Translations under genes and position numbers: made by a program
Notes under the pieces: generated by a model
The model's database searches: none
The model's input: only the letters and a program-made list of their open reading frames with translations
Told to the model about the DNA's origin: nothing
Source of the DNA: Nannocystis bainbridge
Lineage (GTDB): Bacteria; Myxococcota_A; Polyangia; Nannocystales; Nannocystaceae
Direction: 5' to 3'
Length of the DNA: 64,000 nt
Assembly: GCF_028368995.1 (NCBI RefSeq)
Contig: NZ_JAQNDL010000002.1
Span: forward strand, 1-64,000
Part shown: positions 56,573 to 64,000 of the stretch, in pieces
Layout of the letters: each line of letters starts with the position of its first letter
Position numbering within the stretch: position 1 is the stretch's first letter

Positions 56573-58630
56573 ATGTCGTCGACACCGGTTCCGCGGCCGA
56601 CCCGCCGTCTCCAGGCCGCTCGCCTCCTCGGTCTCGCGGCCGTCGGCGTGCTCGGGATGATCGTCACCGACGCGCCGTTCGGTCACTTCGGTGCGTCGAG
56701 TCAGGTGACCCTGCTCGGGGCGATCTACGCCGGGGTGCTGGTCGCGCTGTCGGGCCTGTTTTCCCTTGCGGCGCTGCAAGGTCGGCGGTGGGCGACCTGG
56801 GGTTCGTTCATCCTGCTGTCGCTGAACATCGGCGCGTTCCTGCCGGCGATGATCCACGACTTCCCGGTCGCCGGCTCGGTGATGCTGTGGAGCGTCGTCC
56901 ACGTCGCCAACGAGTTCTTCGTCGCCGACACGCGCACGCACCGGGTCCGCCGGCAAGAGCAGAAGGCGACGCCGGACGCGGTGTGGATCCAGCGCTACGG
57001 GGCGGCGGCGCGGCACATCCTGGCGGTGTCGCTGATGGCCAACCTGGCGATCGTCGGCTTCGAGATCGCGGCGTCGTGGGTGGCCGACATGACGTGCCTG
57101 GTGCTCGGCCTCGGGGTCACGGCGCTGACCGGGCCGTTCATGCTGGCGGTGGTGCGCGAGCGGCCGCGCTACCTGATCTGGCTGGCGCTGGTGCTGCTGG
57201 GGGTGCCGTGGGGGACGACGCCGCTGAACGCGGTGCTGGTGGGGCTGACGCTGTACCAGATCGTCGCGTTCGCGGTCGTGCTGGCCCGCGGGCCGCTGTT
57301 CGACGACCTCGTGCAGAGCTTCCTGCACCGGCCGGCGCTGCTGCTGCTGTCGACGTTCGGGACGATGGCGGTGACCGGGGCGCTGGTGCTGAGCTTCCCG
57401 GCGTCGGCCCGCGGCGCGCCGCTGTCGTTCATCGACGCGCTGTTCACCGCGACCAGCGCGGCCTGCATCACCGGCCTGATGGTGCTCGACACGGCGACCA
57501 CGTTCTCGGCGTTCGGCCAGGCGGTGATCCTGATCCTGATCCAGCTCGGCGGGCTCGGGATCATGGTGCTCTCGACGTTCGCGACCATCCTGCTCGGCGG
57601 CCGGCTGGCGCTGCGCAGCGAGCAGGCGCTCGAGGAGATCCTCGACATCCAGAGCCCGGGGGCGGCCTACGAGCTGGCGAGCTTCATCGTCGTGGCGACG
57701 CTGGCGCTCGAGGGGCTCGGTGCGGCGATCCTGGCGCTGCGGTTCTCGCAGGCCGGGATGGGTGTGCTCGACGCGATCTGGTACGGGGTGTTCCACTCCG
57801 TCGGGGCGTTCTGCCACGCCGGCTTCGCGCTGTGGCCGGACTCGCTGATCTCGCTGCAGGAGGACCCGGTGGTGCTGACGGTGATCATGGCGCTGGTGGT
57901 GGTCGGCAGCGTCGGCTTCTCGGTGCTGGCGGCGCTGTGGTTGCGCGCCCGCGGGGTCCACCGCCGCTTCTCGCTGCAGACGCGGGTGGTGCTGTGGATG
58001 ACGCTGGCGCTGATCGTGGTCGGGACGCTGCTCTTCGCGCTGCTCGAGTGGGACGCGACGCTGGCGGGGATGTCGACGTTCGACAAGTGGATGAACGCGC
58101 TCTTCCAGTCGATCACGCTGCGCTCGGGCGGGTTCAACTCGGTCGACTTCACCGGCGTCGAGCAGGCGACGATCGCGGTGATGATCGTGTGGATGTTCAT
58201 CGGCGCGGCCCCGGGCGGGACCGGCGGCGGGATCAAGGTGACGACCCTGGCGGTGCTGGCGGCGGCGTTCCCGGCCCTGCTCTACAACCAACCGCGCGCA
58301 GTGCTGATGCGCCGCGCGATCCCCAACGAGATCGTCTACCGCGCGGCGACCATCGTCACGGTGGCCGGGCTCATCACCGCGATCGCGGTGATCATCATGC
58401 TGGCGACCCACAAGCTGCCGTTCGCCCACGTGGTGTTCGAGGTGGTCAGCGCGGTCGGGACGGTGGGCCTGTCGCTCGGGATCACCGAAAACCTGCACGC
58501 GATCGGCAAGTGGGTCCTGATCGTGCTGATGTTCATCGGCCGGGTCGGGCCGACGTCGCTGGCGCTGGCCCTGGGGGCGCAGAAGACCGGCCGGGTGACG
58601 TTCCCCGAGGGCCGGCTGATGGTCGGGTAA
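56573..58630 (+). CDS. TrkH/KtrB-type K+ transporter subunit
   Basis: A 685-residue inner-membrane protein. An extra N-terminal domain of about 230 residues with five or six helices precedes the usual TrkH/KtrB core (~245-685). The four pore loops each keep the selectivity Gly: SAACITGLMVLDTA, SVGAFCHAGFALW, SITLRSGGFNSVDF and SAVGTVGLSLGIT. GAAPGGTGGGIKVTT is the intramembrane loop seen in KtrB/TrkH gates. It should move K+ inward together with a TrkA/KtrA regulator, not present here. The ATG at 56573 is 116 bases from the divergent antiporter start, so a shared regulatory region is likely. It ends just before a palindrome chain. Confidence 0.92.
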   Translation: MSSTPVPRPTRRLQAARLLGLAAVGVLGMIVTDAPFGHFGASSQVTLLGAIYAGVLVALSGLFSLAALQGRRWATWGSFILLSLNIGAFLPAMIHDFPVAGSVMLWSVVHVANEFFVADTRTHRVRRQEQKATPDAVWIQRYGAAARHILAVSLMANLAIVGFEIAASWVADMTCLVLGLGVTALTGPFMLAVVRERPRYLIWLALVLLGVPWGTTPLNAVLVGLTLYQIVAFAVVLARGPLFDDLVQSFLHRPALLLLSTFGTMAVTGALVLSFPASARGAPLSFIDALFTATSAACITGLMVLDTATTFSAFGQAVILILIQLGGLGIMVLSTFATILLGGRLALRSEQALEEILDIQSPGAAYELASFIVVATLALEGLGAAILALRFSQAGMGVLDAIWYGVFHSVGAFCHAGFALWPDSLISLQEDPVVLTVIMALVVVGSVGFSVLAALWLRARGVHRRFSLQTRVVLWMTLALIVVGTLLFALLEWDATLAGMSTFDKWMNALFQSITLRSGGFNSVDFTGVEQATIAVMIVWMFIGAAPGGTGGGIKVTTLAVLAAAFPALLYNQPRAVLMRRAIPNEIVYRAATIVTVAGLITAIAVIIMLATHKLPFAHVVFEVVSAVGTVGLSLGITENLHAIGKWVLIVLMFIGRVGPTSLALALGAQKTGRVTFPEGRLMVG

Positions 58631-58646
58631 CGGCTGGCCGAAAGGG

Positions 58647-58706
58647 CATGTCCTTTCGGACATGGCCATTCGGGCATGCGCGTTTGGGCATGTCTGAACG
58701 GGCAGG
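58647..58706. repeat. 14-bp-period palindrome chain
   Basis: Units start at 58647, 58661, 58675, 58689 and 58703: CATGTCCTTTCGGA, CATGGCCATTCGGG, CATGCGCGTTTGGG, CATGTCTGAACGGG, CAGG. It fills the gap between two convergent genes, from 17 bases after the TrkH stop to seven bases before the other stop. Confidence 0.9.
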
Positions 58707-58712
58707 TTCAGA

Positions 58713-59360
58713 TCAGTTCGGCAGGCAGGGGATGAGGACGCCGTCGTTGCTGATGACGCAGGTGCTGCCCGCGGGGCACTCGGGCGCTTCGGGGCTGCCC
58801 TCGCACAGAGGGACGCACACGGGACCGAGGGTGTCGGGGTCGGTGCCGAGGCAGATCGATTGCGCGTCGCAGGAGTCGATGAGGCGCGTCGGGTGGGGCT
58901 CGATGGTGCACGGCTCGCCGACGCCGTCAGGGTCGGGGTCGAGCGGGACGCAGGCGGTCGTGTGCCAGGGGGCGCCCTCCTCGCTGCTGGCGGGGACGCA
59001 CTTCTCGCCACTGGGACAGTTCTGCAGGAAGGGGTTGCAGGTGCTGCAGCGGGCCTGCTGTTCGCCGAGGCCGGCGACGCAGTTGCCGACGTCGGGCGGG
59101 GTGATGAAGGTGCCGCCCTCGCTGCTGGTGGCGGCGGTGCCTGGATCGGGCTCGACCGAGGTGGTGGTCGGCGCGGCGGTGGTGCTGGTCGCGGTGGTGG
59201 TGGTCGTCGTTGAAGGGCCGGTTGTCGTGGTGAGGCCGCCCGTGCTGTCCGGATTGCTGTCAGTGCCGTCGGTGGTGGACATCGGCGCCTGGGGGCCGCA
59301 GGCGACGGTGAGGAGCGCGAGGGCGAAGGGTAGAGCCAGGGCGGAAGCAGGCGAGGTCAC
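58713..59360 (-). CDS. Cysteine-rich lipoprotein, function unknown
   Basis: A 215-residue lipoprotein. The signal ALALPFALALLTVAC ends in the lipobox Cys; a Thr-rich linker (~20-70, TTTTGPSTTTTTTATS) leads into a cysteine-rich domain with the patterns CSTCNPFLQNCPSGEKCVP, CTIEPHPTRLIDSCDAQSICLG and CVPLCEGSPEAPECPAGSTCV, which are typical of myxobacterial cysteine-rich surface proteins. No enzyme motif. GTG 59360 is the start that precedes the signal and lies six bases after TACGCT. It converges on the TrkH gene. Confidence 0.75.
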   Translation of the reverse strand: MTSPASALALPFALALLTVACGPQAPMSTTDGTDSNPDSTGGLTTTTGPSTTTTTTATSTTAAPTTTSVEPDPGTAATSSEGGTFITPPDVGNCVAGLGEQQARCSTCNPFLQNCPSGEKCVPASSEEGAPWHTTACVPLDPDPDGVGEPCTIEPHPTRLIDSCDAQSICLGTDPDTLGPVCVPLCEGSPEAPECPAGSTCVISNDGVLIPCLPN

Positions 59361-59469
59361 GCAGCGAGCGTAGCAACGGCCGGGCCGGATGGCCGGGATT
59401 TTTCGCGGCGGCGCGAGGGTGTGCGTGAGGAGATGTCTCGAAGGAGATGTCTCTCGAGACATTTGATTG
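59361..59469. other. Intergenic region with palindrome pair
   Basis: GATGTCTCGAAGGA (59432), GATGTCTCTCGAGA (59446) and CATTTG (59460) are in 14-bp register. A further unit CATGTCTCGAAGGACAGG lies at 59519-59536 inside the decayed gene. No gene is seen in this stretch. Confidence 0.6.
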
Positions 59470-59799
59470 TCAGGGCCGGTCGGCGAGGCGCTCGCAGTCG
59501 CGATCGGCGGACTCGCGGCATGTCTCGAAGGACAGGTCATCGGGCTCGTCCGCGTGTAGCGGATCGGTCGCGTCACCCGTGGTCGGGTCGGCGGTGGTGC
59601 CGGTGGTCGAGGTGGTGGTCTCGTCGTCGGTGGTCGTGGCCGATTCGACGGTGATGGTGGTATCGAAGGTGGTCGACCAGGTGTGCTCGTCGAGGTGCTG
59701 GTGCTGGTGCTGGTGCTGGTATCGAAGGTGGTCTCGAGGGGCGCTGACAGAGGTGCGCAGGCGCGAGGTGGCGCTCGGGCGGCGGCGTAGGGCGATCAC
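59470..59799 (-). pseudogene. Decayed lipoprotein fragment, frameshifted at a repeat
   Basis: One frame reads from GTG 59799 (overlapping the upstream stop by GTGA) to TGA 59470. Its C-terminal half has the usual Thr/Asp/Gly linker (STTFDTTITVESATTTDDE...TADPTTG) but no signal peptide. In another frame, just before this, sits ACAPLSAPLETTFDTSTSTST, which looks like the matching N-terminal part. The two join only through a frame change. A direct repeat of 16 bp (59659-59674 and 59718-59733), 59 bp apart and separated by a TGGTGC microsatellite, explains it: 59 is not a multiple of three. Probably a broken gene, low certainty. Confidence 0.45.
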
Positions 59800-61334
59800 T
59801 CGCCGTCGAGCAGGGCGCGGAGCTCGGGGTCGTCGCGGGCGACCGGGCGGATCAATTGGTCGAGACGCTCGCGTTGCCACCAGTCGGCGCTGCCGCGCGG
59901 GGCGAACCAGTAGCGGTAGACCTCGACGCGGACGAACCGCGGGGAACCGCCGGCGAACTGCGGGGGATCGGCGAACAGGCTCAGGACGGTCGGCTCGCCG
60001 GCGAGCAGGCGATCGAGGAGGTTGAACAGCCAGGTCTCGCGCGCGAGGGTGCCGTTGCCGGCGACGTCGAGCGCGGCGAACCACATGAGCCAGTCGAGGC
60101 GGCGATGGTACGGGGAGATCCAGCACGGCCGCCGATCGACGGGGCCGGGCTTGCACGGGAGTTGATAGGGGCGCCAGGTGGCGGTGTCGTCGGGGACGGC
60201 GGCGTCGGTGCCTTCGATCTGCAGCTCGTGGCGGACGGTGCTGATGCTGCCGAAGGCGCCGTAGGTGTTGACGAGATGCAGGCGATCGAAGGATGCGTTC
60301 ATCTGCTGGCGCCGGCCGGCGAGGTTGGCGACGACGTCGAGGCTGAGCCAGGCGACGACGAGGGCGTAACTGGCGGCGGTGACGACGGCGGCGCGGGTGG
60401 GGCGAGCTTCGAGATCGCCGAGGCGCGCGCGCAGGCGGGCGGGGACGAGGCGGCGCAGGGTGGCGTCGTCGAGGCAAGCGAGCAGCGGGACGAGGGTGAG
60501 CCAGTTGAGGAAGGAGAGGTTGCCGCTGACGATGAGGGTCAGCTGAAAGGCGATCATGCCGAGCGCGGCGAGCAGCCGCAGGCGTCGCGGGCCGAACACG
60601 AACCACGGCAGCACGAGCTCGGCGAGGTGGTTGAAGACGACGCCGGCGCGCAGGACCACGGGCGGCAGGTGGTGGAGGTAGAAGCTGAGAGGGTTCGGGA
60701 TCGGCTGGGTCTCGAAGTGGCTCTCGAGACAGGTGAGCTCGGCCCAGCACGGGTCGCCGCGCAGCTTGATGAGGCCGGAGCCGAGCATGATGCGGAAGGC
60801 GAGCCAGCGCAGCAGGACGATGGCGAGGTAAGCAGGCGGGCGATCGCCGGCGAGCGGCCGCACGCGCCAGAGCGGGCCCAGGAGGGCGCACAGCAGCGTC
60901 GTCTCGAGCAGCTGGATCTCCCAGCCGAAGGCGTACCAGCGGCCGCCGACGTGGACGATCGAGAGGTACAGGGCCCACAGGACGAGCAGGAGGATCGCGC
61001 TCTCGCAGCCGAGCAGCAGGAGGATCGAGAGCACGAGGCCGACGACGCTGACGGCCTGCAGGGCGGCGTCGGAGATGTCGAAGTAGAACAGGGTCGGGCG
61101 GGCGAAGAAGTCGTCGACGGGGCCCGCCGGGGTGATGCCGGCGGCGCCGACGAGCGGGACGAGCTGGGTGACGGCGGTGGCGAACGCGGCGACGAACACG
61201 AGGCCGAGCAGGCGCAGGACGACGAAGCGGGTCAGGACGTAGTTGCCCTCGCTACGCGGGCCGGAGACGAGCCGGCGAAGCCGCGAGACGAGGCGCTGCC
61301 CCGGTGTCTCGAGCTCACGCGGATCGGGCTCCAT
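59796..61334 (-). CDS. Lipase maturation factor (LMF1)-family membrane protein
   Basis: A 512-residue protein with about 8-10 membrane helices in the first ~380 residues and a C-terminal globular domain. Family blocks: GYVLTRFVVLRLLGLVF-like NYVLTRFVVLRLLGLVF, GGRWYAFGWEIQLLETTLLC, WLAFRIMLGSGLIKLRGDPCW, LESHFETQPIPNPLSFYLHHLPP and, after the helices, NTYGAFGSISTVRHELQIEG, RPYQLPCKPGPVDRRPCWISPYHRRLDW. These match LMF1, the eukaryotic ER protein needed for lipase folding, and its bacterial relatives, whose role is unproved. The WISPYHRRLDWLMWFA motif is the most conserved part. ATG 61334. Translation-coupled to the decayed fragment downstream. Confidence 0.9.
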   Translation of the reverse strand: MEPDPRELETPGQRLVSRLRRLVSGPRSEGNYVLTRFVVLRLLGLVFVAAFATAVTQLVPLVGAAGITPAGPVDDFFARPTLFYFDISDAALQAVSVVGLVLSILLLLGCESAILLLVLWALYLSIVHVGGRWYAFGWEIQLLETTLLCALLGPLWRVRPLAGDRPPAYLAIVLLRWLAFRIMLGSGLIKLRGDPCWAELTCLESHFETQPIPNPLSFYLHHLPPVVLRAGVVFNHLAELVLPWFVFGPRRLRLLAALGMIAFQLTLIVSGNLSFLNWLTLVPLLACLDDATLRRLVPARLRARLGDLEARPTRAAVVTAASYALVVAWLSLDVVANLAGRRQQMNASFDRLHLVNTYGAFGSISTVRHELQIEGTDAAVPDDTATWRPYQLPCKPGPVDRRPCWISPYHRRLDWLMWFAALDVAGNGTLARETWLFNLLDRLLAGEPTVLSLFADPPQFAGGSPRFVRVEVYRYWFAPRGSADWWQRERLDQLIRPVARDDPELRALLDGE

Positions 61335-61490
61335 CGCTCGCGCAGGCTAGCGCAGTTGCTTCGACGCGCGTGGACGGGGCGGTCGCGCGGGGCGAGGGTC
61401 GGCCGCGCGTGGGCCGGGGCGCTCGCTCGCTGACGACGAGGCGCAGGGACCGCGAGGCGGGTCGACGAGCGTGCGGGCGCCGGGGAATGA

Positions 61491-61508
61491 TATGTCCGAA
61501 GAGACAGG
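61491..61508. repeat. Single palindrome in a divergent gap
   Basis: TATGTCCGAAGAGACAGG, partly mismatched, about 90 bases before the dehydrogenase gene. Confidence 0.55.
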
Positions 61509-61596
61509 TAACGCATCCACCGGGGCGGCTCCGCGCGTGCAGACCGATGGCCAAGCGCGGGGGCTTGGGCGTAGGCTGCGAGCAGCGAGGGGACGA

Positions 61597-62343
61597 ATGA
61601 GACTGAAGGACAAGATCGCGGTCATCACGGGCGGCAACAGCGGGATCGGGCTGGCGATCGCCAAGGCGTTCGTGCGCGAGGGGGCGAAGGTGGCGATCGC
61701 GGGGCGCAGCGCGTCGTCGCTGCACGCGGCCCAGCAGGAGCTCGGCGCCGATGCGCTGGCGGTCGAGGCCGACGTGACCCGCGTCGCCGACCTCGAGCGG
61801 CTGTACGCCGCGGTGAAGGAGAAGTTCGGCCGCGTCGACGTCGTGGTCGCCAACGCCGGCCGCAGCGTGATGGGCCCGGTCGACGCGATCGACGAGGCGT
61901 CGTTCGACATGTTGCTCGACACCAACATCAAGGGCGTGTTCTTCACGGTGCAGAAGGCGCTGCCGCTGATGACGGCCGGCGGCTCGGTGGTCCTGATCGC
62001 GTCGGGGCTGCACCAGAAGGCGACGCCGTACATGTCCGTGTACGGGGCGACCAAGGCGGCGGTGCGACAGTTCGCCCGCACCTTCGCGGTCGAGCTGGCG
62101 CCGCGGAAGATCCGCGTCAACGCGCTCAGCCCCGGCCTCACCGAGACGCCGATCCTCGTCAACATGGGCCTCGACGAGGCCACCATCGCCCACGTCAAGG
62201 CCTCGACCCACGGCGCCTCGCCGCTCGGCCGCAGCGGTACGCCCGAGGAGATCGCCAACGCGGCGGTGTTCCTCGCGTCCGACGAGTCGTCGTTCATGAC
62301 CGCGTCCGACGTGGTGGCCGACGGCGGCTACTCGATGGTGTAG
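61597..62343 (+). CDS. Short-chain dehydrogenase/reductase
   Basis: A 248-residue classical SDR. The NAD(P)-binding motif reads AVITGGNSGIGLAIA, the acidic/basic selector is AGRS (Arg, favouring NADPH), the structural NAG motif is VVVANAGRS, and the catalytic Ser and Tyr-x-x-x-Lys are IASGLHQ and SVYGATKAA. The C-terminal RVNALSPGLTETPI and DVVADGGYSMV are typical. It reduces a carbonyl or oxidises an alcohol; the substrate is not predictable. ATG 61597 is preceded by GAGGGG. An in-frame start further upstream adds an unconserved stretch. Divergent from the LMF1-like gene and convergent with the TerB-like gene. Confidence 0.93.
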   Translation: MRLKDKIAVITGGNSGIGLAIAKAFVREGAKVAIAGRSASSLHAAQQELGADALAVEADVTRVADLERLYAAVKEKFGRVDVVVANAGRSVMGPVDAIDEASFDMLLDTNIKGVFFTVQKALPLMTAGGSVVLIASGLHQKATPYMSVYGATKAAVRQFARTFAVELAPRKIRVNALSPGLTETPILVNMGLDEATIAHVKASTHGASPLGRSGTPEEIANAAVFLASDESSFMTASDVVADGGYSMV

Positions 62344-62358
62344 TCGAAGGCGTGTCTG

Positions 62359-62404
62359 CCTGGCCTAACGGTCAGGCGGCCATTTACCTGGCCTTCGGGT
62401 CAGG
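62359..62404. repeat. Two palindrome-family units of the TGGCC variant
   Basis: CCTGGCCTAACGGTCAGG (62359-62376) and CCTGGCCTTCGGGTCAGG (62387-62404), 28 bases apart, that is, twice the 14-bp period. They fill the gap between convergent genes and may terminate both. Confidence 0.7.
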
Positions 62405-62472
62405 TTGACGCTGTCGCTTCGCCGTCCGGGAGGTCGAGCGCCGCGTCGGGCCGCATGCCCGGCCACACTGAC

Positions 62473-62853
62473 TCAAGCGAGGCCGAGGATCGCCGTGAGG
62501 CGGGCGATGAGCTGCTCCTCGGTCACGGTGATCTTGCCGTCGGCGCGGGCGAGCTCGATGAGGTTGACCAGCACGGCGCTGCGCTGCTTCTCGCTCATCT
62601 GCTCCTTCATGAGGTGGGCGTAGGTCTCGACCTGCGCCAGCCGCTCCTCGTCGCTGCCGATGCCGTTGACCCACGCGGCGGTCTCGACGAGCACGTGCGA
62701 GATCTGCTCGTTGGTGGCGTCGGGCAGCCAGCCGTGCAGCACCCGCGCGATGGTGTCGATCTCTTCGTGGCTCAGCTCGCCGTCGGTGACGTGGCTGAAG
62801 GTGAGGTACACGAAGGCGAGGATGTGCAGGGCGGACGGGTTCTGCGGCTTCAT
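62473..62853 (-). CDS. TerB-like protein
   Basis: A 126-residue all-helical, acidic protein of the tellurite-resistance TerB/DjlA-N type: ILAFVYLTFSHVTDGELSHEEIDTIARVLHG, then MSEKQRSAVLVNLIELARADGKITVTEEQLIARLTAIL. Both the DGELSHEE and ADGKITVTEE segments are the paired metal-binding-like turns of the fold. Such proteins are scaffolds in stress or membrane-associated complexes; no enzyme activity is expected. ATG 62853. It lies 68 bases downstream of the PH-domain gene, same strand, probably co-transcribed. Confidence 0.85.
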   Translation of the reverse strand: MKPQNPSALHILAFVYLTFSHVTDGELSHEEIDTIARVLHGWLPDATNEQISHVLVETAAWVNGIGSDEERLAQVETYAHLMKEQMSEKQRSAVLVNLIELARADGKITVTEEQLIARLTAILGLA

Positions 62854-62921
62854 CGTCGCCGACGATACCGCAAGCGTTGTCGGATGACCGGGGCCTGCGC
62901 GGCGCGAAGATGCGCGCCGGC

Positions 62922-63533
62922 TCAGTGGTGATGGTGGCCGAACACTTCGGCGCCGCCGTCGTGGGCGCCCGGCGCGAGCTCCATCGGCCGGTTGTTGCTG
63001 CGCGCGAACTGGACCGCCTCGCGCAGGCGCTCGAACAGGTACCGGTGGTTGGGCAGGCCGTAGAGGAGCAGGCTCGGGTGGGTCTGGTCGGTGCCGATCA
63101 GGGTGATCTTGGCGTTGTCGAAGATCCGGTCGAGTACGCTTTGCTCGTAGCGGACGTCGAGCACGCGCCACAGCTCGAGCGAGTCGAGCCGGCGGGTGAT
63201 GACGCCCTTCTGGAACTCGACCCGGCGGCGCGAGATCTTGTAGCGGGTGGTGATGTGCTGCAGGTACGCCCACAGCAGCATCGGCGTGCCGATCAGCGCC
63301 AGCAGCCACATCGGCTTGTCCTTCAGGGCCTCGATCTGCAGCAAGCCGAAGGCGATGCCGCCGCCGAGGATGCAGACGCCCACCCACCACATATAGGTGC
63401 CGAAGTTGGCGCTGTGCTTGGCGATGCCCTCGAAGAAGAGCTCGTCGGTGGCCTGCGCCGGCGAGGAGCCGAGCGGCGGCTGCGCTTGCGGAGGCACGCC
63501 AGGGGGGGGAGGGTTGGCCTGGGGCTCTTGCAT
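62922..63533 (-). CDS. Bacterial PH-domain (bPH2/YdbS-like) membrane protein
   Basis: A 203-residue protein. A Pro/Gln-rich N-terminus (~1-30) is followed by two membrane helices (YMWWVGVCILGGGIAFGLL; WLLALIGTPMLLWAYLQ) and a bPH2 domain: TTRYKISRRRVEFQKGVITRRLDSLELWRVLDVRYEQSVLDRIF, then AKITLIGTDQTHPSLLLYGLPN. That is the wording of YdbS/YdbT-type proteins. The role is unknown, possibly membrane or protein binding. The C-terminus ends in four His (VFGHHHH), which could bind metal. ATG 63533. Probably an operon with TerB-like. Confidence 0.85.
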   Translation of the reverse strand: MQEPQANPPPPGVPPQAQPPLGSSPAQATDELFFEGIAKHSANFGTYMWWVGVCILGGGIAFGLLQIEALKDKPMWLLALIGTPMLLWAYLQHITTRYKISRRRVEFQKGVITRRLDSLELWRVLDVRYEQSVLDRIFDNAKITLIGTDQTHPSLLLYGLPNHRYLFERLREAVQFARSNNRPMELAPGAHDGGAEVFGHHHH

Positions 63534-63591
63534 GCGCCAAGGGTTGCACGACGACCGGGGCCGGCGCAATCGCCCGCGCCCGGCCGCCCGC

Positions 63592-64000
63592 TCAGCTGGT
63601 CTTCGGGGCAGGTTCGAGGTCGAGCGTGGGGTCGAACCGGCGCCCGTCGGCGAGGGTCACGGGCGTGGCGCCGTGGGCGACGCCGTGCTCGCGCAGGGTG
63701 TCGTCGACGAGCTGCGCGACCTGGCCGACCAGGGCGGTGCAAAAGGCGTGGCGAGCGGGGCCGAGGAACTCGCCGTGCGGGGCGGTGAGGTGGTTGCACA
63801 CGAGGTCGGGGCTGCTGCCGCGATCGAGCTCGGCCTCGACGCGGGCGAGGTAGCGGCTCATGGCGGCCCGCAAAGCCGGCGTAACCTTGCCGGTCGGGTC
63901 GGGGTCGCCGAGGAATTCGCCGAGCAGCAGTTGACCGGCCACGACCGCACCGCAGGTGCCCTGGCCGGTGATCCCGCCGCGGCGCAGCGATTGATAGGCA
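63592..64000 (-). CDS. C_GCAxxG_C_C-type redox-like protein (5' end beyond window)
   Basis: The frame is open to base 64000, so about 136 C-terminal residues are visible. GITGQGTCGAVVAGQLLLGEFLG resembles the C-GCAxxG motif of the family; later Cys lie in LVCNHLTAPHGEFLGPARHAFCTALV, the C_C part. The family is thought to be redox-active or metal-binding, but its role is not established. The TPALRAAMSRYLARVEAELDRG stretch is helical. Start codon not in the window. A palindrome-family sequence (TGGTCTTCGGGGCAGG) overlaps the stop codon region. Confidence 0.5.
   Translation of the reverse strand, partial: AYQSLRRGGITGQGTCGAVVAGQLLLGEFLGDPDPTGKVTPALRAAMSRYLARVEAELDRGSSPDLVCNHLTAPHGEFLGPARHAFCTALVGQVAQLVDDTLREHGVAHGATPVTLADGRRFDPTLDLEPAPKTS

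Overview
This is a very GC-rich chromosomal window, almost certainly from a myxobacterium of the Nannocystis/Plesiocystis type. The assignment is an inference from gene content: many lipoproteins with a lipobox followed by a Thr/Ser/Gly/Glu linker, three proteins ending in a MYXO-CTERM-like tail (Cys-Gly, one hydrophobic helix, then Arg), a 13-copy myxobacterial cysteine-rich repeat protein, and two DUF1592/DUF1552 gene pairs. No tRNA, rRNA, transposase, phage gene or CRISPR array was recognised.

Layout. 1-5.5 kb: a CASTOR/POLLUX-like ion channel cut by the window edge, a SRAP-domain protein, a secreted protein and a DRB0094-type RNA ligase. 5.9-11.8 kb: an erythromycin-esterase-like pseudoenzyme, a MYXO-CTERM protein, a membrane protein coupled to an endonuclease/phosphatase-fold lipoprotein, and a rhomboid. 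11.9-16 kb: a RelA-type (p)ppGpp synthetase and a histone-H1-like protein fused to a SUKH domain. 16.5-21 kb: a three-gene DUF1592/DUF1552/MYXO-CTERM operon. 21.3-25.8 kb: a 1480-residue CtpI-like P-type ATPase. 26.4-43.6 kb: mostly surface lipoproteins and secreted enzymes (beta-helix/malectin, S37 peptidase, M15 peptidase, IgGFc-like, cysteine-rich repeats), with a PAS-STAS regulator and a stand-alone HD alarmone-hydrolase-like gene. 43.7-50.9 kb: a KefB/YbaL antiporter, a sensor kinase, an M28 peptidase and a DUF5648 protein. 50.9-54.1 kb: a second DUF1592/DUF1552 pair. 54.3-58.6 kb: a divergent K+/H+ antiporter and a TrkH/KtrB K+ transporter. 58.7-64 kb: a lipoprotein, a decayed gene, a lipase-maturation-factor homologue, a short-chain dehydrogenase, TerB-like and bPH-domain proteins, and a partial C_GCAxxG_C_C protein.

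The most striking unexplained signal is a family of short palindromes, consensus C(A/C)TG-YCC-N4-GGR-CA(T/G)G (18 bp), with roughly 60 copies scattered through gaps and inside genes. In the gaps many copies are chained in exact 14-bp register, neighbours sharing the CATG. The third base pair of the arm changes in a compensatory way (T-A, C-G, G-C), so the symmetry appears to be maintained. One chain supplies the start codon of one gene and runs into the stop codon of the next.

Themes that connect genes: K+ handling (channel, two CPA2 antiporters, TrkH and possibly the P-type ATPase), alarmone metabolism split between a synthetase with a dead hydrolase domain and a separate HD hydrolase, and a large cell-surface/secreted repertoire. 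At least nine secreted-protein genes have a -10-like hexamer ending 6-8 nt before the start codon, which suggests leaderless mRNAs.
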